A stretch of DNA of 64,000 nucleotides from Atrichornis clamosus (Eukaryota; Chordata; Aves; Passeriformes; Menuridae): contig WBMZ01008674.1 of NCBI GenBank assembly GCA_013400975.1, positions 1 to 64,000 of the forward strand. Reading direction: 5' to 3'. Of this stretch, positions 41,851 to 53,800 are shown piece by piece. Under the pieces are notes generated by a model. The model was not told the DNA's origin and searched no databases. It saw only the letters and a list, made by a program, of their open reading frames with translations. The position numbers were made by a program, and so were the translations under genes. The stretch's first letter is position 1. Each line of letters opens with the position of its first letter.

Positions 41851-44800
41851 AGCTTGGAGGACTGGGACTGTGTGTAACCTAATATCGGTCTCGAGTATCA
41901 AATGCATTTAAAAGATACTTAAAGTAAAAATTATTTACCGAAGTCTACAACTTGATTATAAGAGGGTGTGGCCAGGTGGGTGTCAGTTTCTTCCTCCGAG
42001 CAACAAGCCAGAGGAAACGGCCTCAAGTTGCACCCAGGGAACGTTTAGGTTGGGTATGAGGGGAAAATTTCTTCAATGAAAGGGTTGTCCAGCCCTGGCA
42101 CAGGCTGCTCAGGGCAGTGGTGGAGCCATCATCCCTGGAAATGTTCAAAAAGTGTGTGGATGTGGCACTGGAGGACATGAGTTAGTGCTGAATGTGATGA
42201 TGCTGGATTGATGATTGGACTCAATAGTCTTAAGGTTCTTTTCCAATGTAAATGATTCTCTGAGTCTCTGGACTTGCTGTCAGAGACTCTTCTGGTAACT
42301 TGCCAGTAGCACAAAGCAGTGGGTGAGAGTAGCAGGGGAGAGTGGCATCTTGTCTTTCACCTCTGTATCATCCTTACAGCCTTGATGAGCAGACCAGTTG
42401 CTCTTCACTGGAGGTGCCTTTGGTAACCAGTGCCATCTGATCATCTCAGACCATTTCTCTGCAGCCAGAGTCCTTCTTAAATCCTCGGCATCCCTTTCTT
42501 GGCCTCTTGAAAGGGAAAAGCCAAAACTAAATTAGTGTTAAGCTAACATTTTATTGAGAGAAACTTTTTCATCTCTTTCCTAAGATGCTTCAGCAGTGAG
42601 TTCACATAGATACAAATGGTTTGATCATCAGATTCAAACCTTCGAGGTTTTGGTTGCTAGCTTTCCTGTATAAAGTTTGTGAAAATCATTCAGGAGTTTT
42701 ACAGGAAGTAGCAGCTCCTGTTTGCTCTGCACAGCAGACAACATTGAGGTTTCTGGAACGGATGTGCGCAAGTTCTGTGGATTATGGAGAATGTCAGAGA
42801 GATGTGCTGGGCTTTGTGTCTGTAGTTAAATTTATCTGCTTAATAATCCTGTCTGTTTGCTTAATAAACTTGAGGCTTTTAAGGGGAAACCAAACCAAAG
42901 GTAAAACCATAATAAAGATACAGTGATGTCAGAGACAGTGTCAAGAGTCCTTACGTAAATATTAGTGGAGTTATTAATTGGGAATGTGCACCTGATTTCA
43001 GGTGGTTGGCAGCATTTATGCTCCCAGGACCCAGGCATGGATGAGGGTGATTATGTGTTGCAGCGTGGCACGGAGGGGCTGATCTCAGCTTACAGATTTG
43101 AAATGCAGCTGTATTTATTAATTTACTGTGATAAATATGAAGTGGAAGTGCAGGTCCTTAGGGCCCTGTGGCTTTATCCAGAAGGGCAGCGAGAGTGGAT
43201 CATGGAGAAGTGTATGCAGGGGATTGTGACAGATAAAATCCTGTTGGATGTTTCTTGTACAGAAAGCAACGTGGAGTCTTTTATGGTAAGAATAGTTAAG
43301 CAGAAACAAAATTACAAAGGAGTTTTTTGCAACCAATATAACCTGAAAGTTCCGGTTTGTGTTGTGCCAGTGGCTGGTGACAGCTTTCAGGGACCAGACA
43401 CCTCACCACAGGCTATGCAGCAGGAGTGCAAAGGTTTGTCCAACATCCTGACTACTGCCAGGGTCTGGCGTGTCCCTGCCTGGATTAGGAATTGTCTCTG
43501 ACAAACTCCCTGTGAACACTCTGCTATTAAATCAGGAAGAACTTCAGAACAGGTGTCCTGTCACCCCTGACATTTTTTCTGCAAGTTTTGTGCAGGCAGC
43601 CTGGCACTTTATGGTCACATAGGATCAGGGTTTTTATGAGCCTTGTTATTTCCAAGAGCAGAATATATTTCAGCAGCCTTACTTAGTGTAGTGGCTGGGT
43701 CATTCTCGCAGCTATTTCTAGCAGCCTAATTGCCCATTTGGAAGAAAGGATCAAGAGATGTTATTTTATGAAGGGTTTCAGTGAGGGTGACTTGTACCTG
43801 CAGGTGGAAAATGGTGAGTGTGTTGCTTTGTTACTGTCATTTGCTGCTTGCACATTTCTCATCAGTAAATCAGTGATGATCTTTTATAATTTATTTTATA
43901 TATTATTAATTTAATATATTTAATAATTGTTTTATAATCTATTTTATCCTCTGCTTGAGGAGATGCTGGCTACAAATAATCTGTTGCTTTTCTCTGCTGT
44001 CAATTTTACTTGTACTTCCTTTCCTTCCATGTGTGCAGTCAGGAGCAGGGTGTGTGCTGGTGTGGGTGCCTGTGCTGTGGGTGCCTGTGCTGTGTCCAGC
44101 TGTGCTGGACTTTGGCTGACAGAAAACAGTGGTTGTGTATGGTGTGCCATGGGCTCTTAGTAATTATAAATCAATAACATGAAATTATTAGTCATGTTTT
44201 CTTCCCAACTGTCAAAGATAGTGTGAGTTTCCTGTCTGCCTATTTGACAAGCTAGCATTTCTTCTGAGTAGGGAAAACACCAGCTTTTTTTGTGCAGCTT
44301 TTAGGCCAGGTTCAGTGTCAGGACATTCAATCTCAGCTGTATTTGCTTTTCTGTAGGACTGAGCTCACTGCCAGCCCTACAGATCCGCCCCAGCACCTGC
44401 ACACGTGAACAAACCTGCTCTTGGCTCCAAGGTCTGTGGGACAAGATTAATCCTGGTTAGATTAATGTTCTGGCAGAGGAGAAAGTATACTGTAGTATAT
44501 GAAATGTCAAATTTGGAGCTGAGGGCAGTAAAATGCCTGACAGTGCTACACCTGTGCTTTAAACTGTGGTAAATTGACTTGGTCTCACAGTTTTGCTGCC
44601 TTGAACTTTCTAGGCAAGTACTGGCTAAGAGTATGACTGTCCCTTTAATGCTGGGGTGACTCCTGCTTGAAAACAGTCTCCTTAGCATAAAGATTTTAAA
44701 TTGTCCTTGCAATATCTGTTGTCACTTTGAGGCAGTGAGATAAAAGCTGCATGTGCAAAATATCCCAAACAACCCCTCCCTAAATTCCTAAGACCTGATG

Positions 44801-47800
44801 ACACAATAGTAGCCTTGCTGCAGTCATGAAGTCACTTGATTTGGCATTCTTGTTACTCAGAAATGTACACGGTGGGTATGTTCACTATGAAAAAGCTGCT
44901 GCTTGTGATTATAAAACCTCAAAGCAGAGCCATGTTTGTACCCCCACGCCTGAGTCATGCCTAGCAGTGCATGGAGTGAGTCTGTGCCCTGACAAAGCTG
45001 GGGCAGCTTGGGCCCAGGGGCATCGTGGGGTGCCTTCAAATGCACACGTGCTGTCCAGATACCCTTAATGCTCCAAAGCAGGGTGTACATTCCAGCTGCT
45101 AGGATTGTTTGGTTTGTTTTCTTTAAATTTAGTTGCTGGGGCACAATTCTGCACTGGTGAGTGGTGTCAGTGTGGGAAGTTTCACTTTTTTGGTCTGAAG
45201 GCAGTTCTTGTGTGGTTGGGCACAGATTTCTCAGAATTACAGAAAAGACAAAAGATTTTGGAAGAAAGACGTAAGGTACTGGAAGAGTGAGATACTTTGC
45301 TCTGCTTTTTTTGAGCTAGTGTTGAGCTTGATAACTGCTCTTCAGGAAATGTTAAACCTTGCGGCCCATCCTAAATATTGAACAGAAGTACTTTGGAGGA
45401 GGTGCAGGTGCAGGCAGGTGAAATGTCTAGGGATGGGGAGGAGGCTGACTGCTTCATGGGTGCTTTTTAAAAATGGAGCACTCCATTGGATGGGAGAAGC
45501 ATCTTGCAGGTGCCTGAGCCAGGCATTAGACCTGTCCTTGTGGCAGGCACATCTTAGCAGTAGACAAAGAGGCCAAGAACATGGTTTCATTCTCTGCTCC
45601 TGCCTTTTGGCTCATATGGTAAGGAAATGTAGCTGCCCCTGAAATCTTGGAGATGCCTCTGCCCTCTAACATGGTGCCCCAGGGCACAGGTTTCAGGTGG
45701 CAGGAAAAAACCCTTGGTAAGGCTCATAAACTGCCATATAAGGTGATGGTTTAATGGGTGTGTGTACATGAAAAGTGCCATGGGGACAGGGAGTGCTCAT
45801 GACTGCTCAGAATGTGCACTTAGCTTAGATGGGATCTTCAGGTGGTCACAGTTGCCTTCACTGGTGCAGCTGCTGCTCGTGGACGTCTGCACGCTGCCTG
45901 TGTGGGACAGGGAATGACAGCAACAGAGTGAGAAGCAGGGAGATGACAGTCTGCTTTTATTTCACTTTGTGTTCTCATTCTTCCAGATCCTTGCCGTGCT
46001 TTTGGCCTGTTGTTTGTCACTGTGTTATTTGAAGTTTAATTGCTCTGCTAGCTCTAAGACCCTGGTTTATTGCGTGTTTTGTCTAAGTGTGCAGAAGGTA
46101 CAGAGTTGTTGGTGACACTGAGGATCACTACAAATCATGTAGCTGAGATGAAGGAGGGTGAGGAAACTTCATTCCCCAAAGAGTATTTGCATGAACAGAC
46201 ACAACTTCACAGTGTCCTGGTCCTTGCCTCAGCCCTTTGTCATGCCAATGAGTTGATTTGAAGAGAAATTTGATCTCAACCTCGAGTCAGAGAATCTGGA
46301 ACTTCTTGGACCAAAAGGGAGTTGAACAGCAAATAATGTCATGGCAGCGTGTTTGTGACAATACACTAGAGCAGCCTTTGCAGTGAGCTGTGGAAAAGTG
46401 AGGCATTAGAAACACATGAAAATAAAATGGTGTTTGTATAAAAATTAAGAATGTACTGAAATCCTGTTGTGCCCACTGCTGTCTGGGACTCATCAGTAGC
46501 AGTGTGTTCTTGTTTGAATAGGAGTGGCACTGGAGAAGTTACTAGTGTGTGATGGTCACACTGGGAGGTTTTCCTGTATTCTTTCCTGTAAATGCTGTCA
46601 GTGTTAAAGAGAATCAGAAAAAGAACCGTGTAATACCAAACTCAGTCACACTGTAGGAAGGGCAAGAGCTGTGTGTAGGTGCAGTGCATAGTGGCAAAGC
46701 TTTTTGGCTATTTTCTTTCATTCCTTTGTTTATCTAAAATGCAGGACACAAAGAGCTGATGGTCATATATTTTCTGGTAGTCAGAATACCATAAAAGCCA
46801 TGTAGTTGCTTTAAATGGGGGATGTGCAGGGGGTGTGGAGGTGTTTTGGGTTTGTTTTCTGTGTTGCTCAAATTATAAAGTACGGTACTGACATTTTAAC
46901 ACTCATTTCAGACACGGTCATGGATGTTCTCTTTCTAAATCTGATAAGAGCACAGTAACCTTTAGAACCAGTCTATGCCTCTGTCTTAATCTGGGATTAC
47001 AGACAAGCAGCTATAGAGAAAGCTATGCTCCTGCTGACAAATTGGAAATGATGCCAACCAACAGCAAGTCTGGATTTGTGTATTTTTAGAGGTTTGGGTT
47101 AATAGAAAAAGATGTGTTTTATTTGTATGTGTATTTGAGTGTACTTCCATGGTAAAAATATACTGCCTTTTAAATGTCCTTTCTCCCAACTTCTGTGTGA
47201 AATCCTTCCCTAAAAACCTCGATGGCTCTTTGGCAGAGCTGCTGTTATAAAACGCATTAGTTTTAAATGTCATAGTCTGACTTCATAACTGATAGAAAAT
47301 TTATCTTCAGTGATTTATTAACTTTAGGGCTGCATTTGATAAAATATCCATCAGATCTTGACTTCTAAATGATTAGAACCTTCTTGTTTTGGAAAGAGAG
47401 AAGCAGTAGGAGTGACCAGCCAGAAGTTCTGATTTGTGTAATTGCAAGTGGATGGGTCTTTGAAAGCACATGGCATTGTGTTTCCCTAATAGATAGTTCA
47501 GCTTTCTAAAATTAAGTGGTGGTGGTAATTTTGTTTTAGCTATTTAATGAGGAAAATGACATTTGCAGGATTTAAAACCAGCTTGTAATTAACTGCTGTG
47601 GTTTGTTCTGTGTGTTATTTTATCTCTAGATCAGTCGTATTGTCATCGGCTGCAGCACGATATGTATTTCCTTACAAGCACTAGCCGACTGAATGAGCAA
47701 GTGATTGATAAAATTGTTCTTCAGCTTAACAGAGTCTATCCTCAAATTCTTACCAATGAAGAAGCAGAAAAGGTAATTTGCCAAGTTTTGCTGTATCTCT

Positions 47801-50800
47801 GACCACTGTGTTGTTTTTGCGGGTCACTGGCCCAGCTGCCCTCTTCCCTACACGACTCTTGGTGCCACATGCAGCCAGTCTTCCTCCCCTCCTGCTTGCT
47901 GACCATTTGTGTCTGGGATCTCCTGTAAGAGGAGCAGTCACAGGGCTGGCACATTCCCTGTGCCAAGTGGTTATGAGAGAACACTCTCTTCAGCAGCACC
48001 TCAGTGTCCCCGCCACAATCAGGAGCACACAGTTGTTCACCCAGCCTGAGGGCAGGGGGCACCTGTCCTGTGACCATGTGCCCTGCATGCCTGCCTCCTC
48101 ACAGGAGGCAGTGTGGAGTGGCACACCAGGTGCTGCATCCAGCTCAGTCCACAAAATCATCTATATTAGCTCAATCAGTTTTGGTAACCAATTAATAACT
48201 CTTAGTATTGGTAGAGAAAGGGGGGGGGGCGTTACTCCCACCAGTGAGTGTGGAGTTGTGGGAAGTGGATGGAGTTAGTAATATCTTGGAGTGGTGCCAC
48301 CATGTGTGGAGAAAGGCTACTCGCCTTGGCATGAAGCTTTCAAAAGTGGGTAGCTGTTTTTAGGGAGAAAGAGCTTCTAAAGCTTGTGTGGAGAGAAAAT
48401 TAAACTCAGCTAAGGGCTTCCCCAATCCTACTTAAAACAGTTTGTACTTGCCCTCTGCTGGCTTCATGTCTGTACAGGTTTTGGCATATCAGTATTTTAA
48501 CATCAGGAAAAATAGGTCTAATTCTGCCAAAATCAAACTCCATGGGGACAATTAGTGTTTTGTGGTGTAGAGCAGAGCTAGAGCATCAGCTGAGCCAGTC
48601 TCACCACTTCCCTCAAGAGCTTCAAAATAAATAAAGAATCTGTGAAACATGGTTTTTGACTTCTGCACATAGGCAGAAATGAACTGCTTTTTTATGGGTC
48701 CAGGCAAGTTTGTGTCAACTCTATTGAGTGTTTAGGAAGCTTATAATCTCAGCTGTATCTAGTAGACCCTATGGGAATTTTGTCAGAATAAGGAGTGCTA
48801 TGTAAGGTCTGTGGCATTCCTGTCCCCCTCGAGCAGGAATTGTTCCTAACTCAGTATGCTCCGAAGGTTATCCACTGTGCTGCTATGAAATGTGATGCTT
48901 TGCTGAGAATGGCTGTGGACGCTCTTCCAAACAAGCTGAAATCAGTTTGATATGTAAGGCTAGGGATGCATTTTCCTTCTCTTTGTAAGGTCTCCTAATA
49001 CTCGCCACATTTAGCACTACAGAAAAAATGTATTTTCCTGTTGTGGTTTGAGCCTGGCCAGAGGCCAGGCACCCATGGAAACCACCCGCTCACTCCTCCC
49101 GCAGCTGAACAGTGAGACAAAAAAAAATTCAAAGTGTTCATGAGTTTTGAGATAAGGACCTGAGAGAGGTGCCAACTTAAAAATGAAAGTAAATTTATTA
49201 CACTAACCGAAACAGAACAGGATAATGAGAAGTAAAATGAGCTTTTGGAGAACACCTTCTTCCCCCCCACTCCCTCCTTCCAGCTCTACCTCCTACCACA
49301 ACGGCACAGGGAGACAGAGAATGGGGGTTTTTGGTCAATTCATCATCTGTGGCTTCTTCCTGCTGCAGAATTGGAGTCATCTTCCCCTGCTGTTCTGTGG
49401 GGTTCCCTCTGAGAGACAGTTCTCCAGGAATTTCTCCCTTCAGACTAAAGTCCATCCCACGGACAGCAGCCCCCCTCAGGCTGCTGGGGCATGGGTCACT
49501 CCTCCACAGGCTGCAGTCTCCTTTTCAAACATCCACCTGCTCCAGCGTGGGCCCCTCCACAGGCTGCAGGTGGATCTCTCGACTACTGTAGTCTTCCATG
49601 GACTGCAGGGGCACAGCTTCTTCACCATGGTCTTCACCACCAGCTGCAGAGGAATCTCGGCTCCGGCTCCTGCACCTCCTCCCACTCCTTCCGAACTGCC
49701 TCCGTGTTGTTTTCTGCTCACATCTCACTCACCCCCACCTCCCTGGCTGGGATTAAAACTGTGCCGCCAGGACTGTTTGGGATTCTTTCTTAAATCTGTT
49801 ATCACAGAGGTGTTACCACTACTTCTAATTGGCATGTGGCATGTCCATCTTTGCAGCCAGCCAGACATTGGCCCTGCAGGACATGATGGTGGGGCTTCTA
49901 GCAGCTTCTCACAGAAGCCACCCCTGCAGCCCCCCCGCTAGCAAAAACCAGGGACTGCAAAACCACGACATTCCTCTGCAGCTACCTGCCAACCTGAGTA
50001 ATGGGAATTTGTGCCTCTTGAACTGGATACACAGCAGTTAATTGTGCTGGACACAATGAAAAACAAATATGTAATCTTGGGATGATGAACACTCCAATAT
50101 TGGGACTAGGATAAGCAGTATAAAGTACCTTTTTGGGGATCATTACTAGGCAGCTAGAGGCAAACTTGAAAACATCAAACTTCATTATAAGATTTGCTGA
50201 TATTTTCTATCAACAGCTGCGAGAATCAAATTGTGGAATAGCAAGTACCATGTTAGCTTGGATGCAGGGAAGACATCAAATGCAGAGTGACTTCCACTTG
50301 ATCAGGACAGAAAAAAGGGGGAGGGAAGGCAGGGCAGTGTGATCTCCATCAGACTGTGCTGACCAGATGGAGCTTGGTGCTGTGCAGTGCATGTATGTCC
50401 TTTTTAGGTTCCCCCCCTGCTTTTTTTTTTTCCCCCATTCTTTTAGTGAATATCAGAGAAGCTCCACATCTTTGCTCCCTGGCATACTGCAAAGTGATGT
50501 AAAACTGGTCTCCAGCTGTTGTAATCTCTCTTCTGATGATTGCTTTTCTCTTGCAGTTCAGGAATCCAAAGGCATCACTCCATACCAGACTCTCAGATCT
50601 GTTAAAACACCTTCAAAAGAAAGGTGACAGACACTGTCAGGAGTTTTACAGAGCTCTGCAGATCAATTCTGAACAGCTGTTTAATGACCTGCCAAGCAGG
50701 AAAATCTTGAGTAAGTTGATATGTAAGTTGATTGAGCTGTGGATTTCCTCACCAGTGTATTACAAAACCTCATTTCAGATGAGGTTTAGGTTATTTAAAC

Positions 50801-53800
50801 AAACTAGACAGGTTATAAATAATGTAAATAAGCAGGTTATTTCAATAATTTTGGGGTATACGTTAATTCCTTCTGACTGGAGTTTTCCAAAAGCAATAAG
50901 GGGATATGACTTCTTGTTATCTGTTGATTAGTGTAGGCAAAACTCTTTTCATTGTTCTGAACTATGAAATATTTCTTTAAAGCAGTTGAAGTGCAACGTG
51001 TCAGACAGCTATATAACTTGTGTGAATTGCAGCTTCTCTTTCATAGCCATTGCTACATAATGGCTTATTTATTTCCTCTGTGTCTATTCTGCCTTGTAGC
51101 ACAGGAGAAACATTACAAACCTTTAATTAGTTAAGATCAAAAGTCTGCTGGTCCAGAAGCTTGGCTTTCCCTCAACCCATAAATCTCCTTATTGTCTCTA
51201 CTTTTAACACGAAGCACACATTCATAGACCCTTGCACTGATGAGATGTGATACTAAAATCACTTAGGACTTGTTTGGTGCAGCTGACAGGTGTGGCTGAT
51301 GTCCCTAAAGCTGCCCCCCAAATACACTTGTGTGCACTTCAGAAGGGCTGAGGCTTAAACAGATTTGATTCTGTACTGCAAAGGAGCTTATTTCTTTAAG
51401 GAAAAGTTTCAAATCTGACTTGCCAATGTGGGGTAATTCTCACTGCCATGTGTTGGTCTTTTTTTTTTCCTTACCTAAGAAACACAGAAAAGAACACTGT
51501 TCCAAGTGTATGGGAAATATGCTCAGGCATGCTACATACTGAAATGACTTGAGGAGCTTGAGGGAAAGCTCCCACATTTACATAGGGAAGCTGCTTGTGG
51601 TGCCCCAAAACTTTTGCTGCTGCTGCATTATGGAAAGGGACTACAGTAACCATCAAAAGTCATAAAATTCTCTGTATCTTGGTACATTCTCTTAAGTTAC
51701 CATCCTCAGAAGATGGGAATGATTTAAAGAACTGAGTTAAAACAGTACTATGTGCTGAGATTTTGCAGTTTCCTTTTGTTGACCTGAGAAAGAAATACTG
51801 AGATGATTGTGTTAATACGCTTGCTGCTTCTTCTGAATTCTGTAATTAAAACAAATGTCTGCATTCTGGATTGAATAATCAAGAAACATCTGTGCAGCTT
51901 TTTAAGCTAAAACCACAAACACTTTTATTCTTCAGGAAAAGCACCTTTTTCAGTATGAGGTGTAACTTCTCATTTAAGGAACTTGGACATTTTCAATTTT
52001 AAAGGCGTTATCCTTCAGACTTCCAACATGCACAGTTTTTATGTTACTTTAATGTTACACCCTGGAATTACTCCCCTGGAAGTGTTCAGGGCCAGGGTCT
52101 GTAGGGTCCTGAGCACCCTGGTTCATGGAAGATGTCCCTGCCCATGGCAGGGGGTTGGAACTGGATGGTCTTTGAGGCCCTTCCAACTCAAACCATGCTA
52201 TGATTCTGTCATACTCCTAGCAGTTGTTGTTAAATTTTTGTCAAATTTAGCACAGAGTATTTACAGAATTGCCACTAGAACTTGTAAATGTGAGGAAAAA
52301 TGAGAATCCCTAATGTGGGGATTTTGTTTGAAATGCAGATTGAGCTGAAGCAAACAGCATATAAATGCCTGGAGAAATTATTGATAGGACACGGATGAAC
52401 CATGGCCAGAATGGAGTTCTATAATAGATTACACGCAGCTGTACATAGGACAGATAGATTTTTTTTTCTACAGATGAAATACTATCAAATATATCTTTTT
52501 CATTTTTAAAACAGCTTTAAAATTTGTGCTAGAACAAAATTTCTTTGCCTGAAGTGTGAATAGCCAGTGAAGTGTCTGAGCGTTCCCACTAGAGGGGGGG
52601 TAAGGCACATGGTGTGGGCAGCTGTGGAGCTGTTGAAGCAAGTGAAAGTTTCCAAGTGACTCAGAAAATGTTTTTATTTCTCTCAATGCTGACACAGACT
52701 AGAAGGATAAGGGCTCAGATCAGCCCCGGGCAGCGATATCCTGACAGAAATGCAGAGATTCGGCTGTGCTCTCCTGTGCAGTGTGAGGATTCCCTAGCTG
52801 GAATTCCCAGGGAGGACATCAGCTCCTCGAAGGGGCGGGCTGGCTGAGGCTGCCAGGGGCACATAGTGCTCTGCAGCAATCCTTGCTGCTGCAGTGACCC
52901 TCAGGCTTCAGAGCAACGTGCTCCAGATGCTTGTGTCCTGCTCCAGTGCCATGCCCTGTCCGCCCACAGAGAGATGTCTGTAGCAGGGGAGATGGATGTT
53001 CACCTGGCAGCAGGTCCTGTTGCTGCCTGGGTGGACAGGGCAGTTTTCCAAGGCACCTCTCCCAGCTCCAGATGTCATGTATAAGAGGAGAGCAGTTGAA
53101 ACCAGTCAGTCTCAAATTCTGCTCTCTTGACAGCCAGATTGGGAGCTCTTGCTTTTTTCGTGTCCTTTTTTAACCCTCTTAACCCTATGATGGTTGGACT
53201 TGGTGATGTTAAGAGGTCTTTTCCAGCCTTTATGGTTCTGTGACGACACAGAGATTTGGCTAAAACAGTTGTTTTGCAGAGTGGTGATACGTTATGGAAA
53301 GTCACTCCTCTGCCATGTCTGGTGACAGCTGTGTGCATGCCCATTCTGCAGACAGTGGGACCTCCACATCTCTGTGGCAAAGGCAGCCCTGAAGGGGTCT
53401 TTCTGCCCAGAGTGGAAACCGGTCAATACCTTGTTTTAAGGCCAATCTCCTTTTTACTGGCATTTGCAGAAAGACAGAGGCCAAGATTACTTGTGCCAAA
53501 TGTTAGCACATAGAAACTACAGATTTTAAAGGAGCTGGGCATGTCTTGGGCTGAGACCTGAATTTAGGTAAATAATGTGTACCAAGAAGTTTTTTCCATG
53601 TGCTTTATCTGCTAAATACATCAATGCCCAGAGATTTGCTCAAGAACAAAGAATGGTGATGCATAAACTGTAGAGGTGTTTTCAGATTAGTGTATCTATT
53701 AACAGACAGTTTTTATTTATTACCATGAAAATTGCTGGCATTGTGAAAGGATTAGCTCCTGCTTTCTTAACTTGGGAAACAAGTGTGCTGTTATTTATGT

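Larger units (their letters stand above)
41319..47629 (+). other. CARD19: CARD19 intron 1
   Basis: This 6.3-kb intron begins in the CpG island. It contains a CR1 fragment (about 42038-42268), a 178-codon open frame with an exon-like part (42965-43501), an AT-rich stretch (about 43880-43940) and a short 15-bp tandem repeat (44061-44105). No known domain was recognised. Confidence 0.8.

Noticed and set aside
49225..49941. 238-codon + strand open frame, the longest in the window
   Set aside because: It lies wholly inside the minus-oriented solo LTR and encodes low-complexity Pro/Ser-rich sequence; LTRs have no such gene.
50536..50556. In-frame ATG (MIAFLLQ) just before CARD19 exon 3, which would look like a gene start
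   Set aside because: These bases are the intronic pyrimidine tract and acceptor; the exon begins at 50557 as the human alignment requires.
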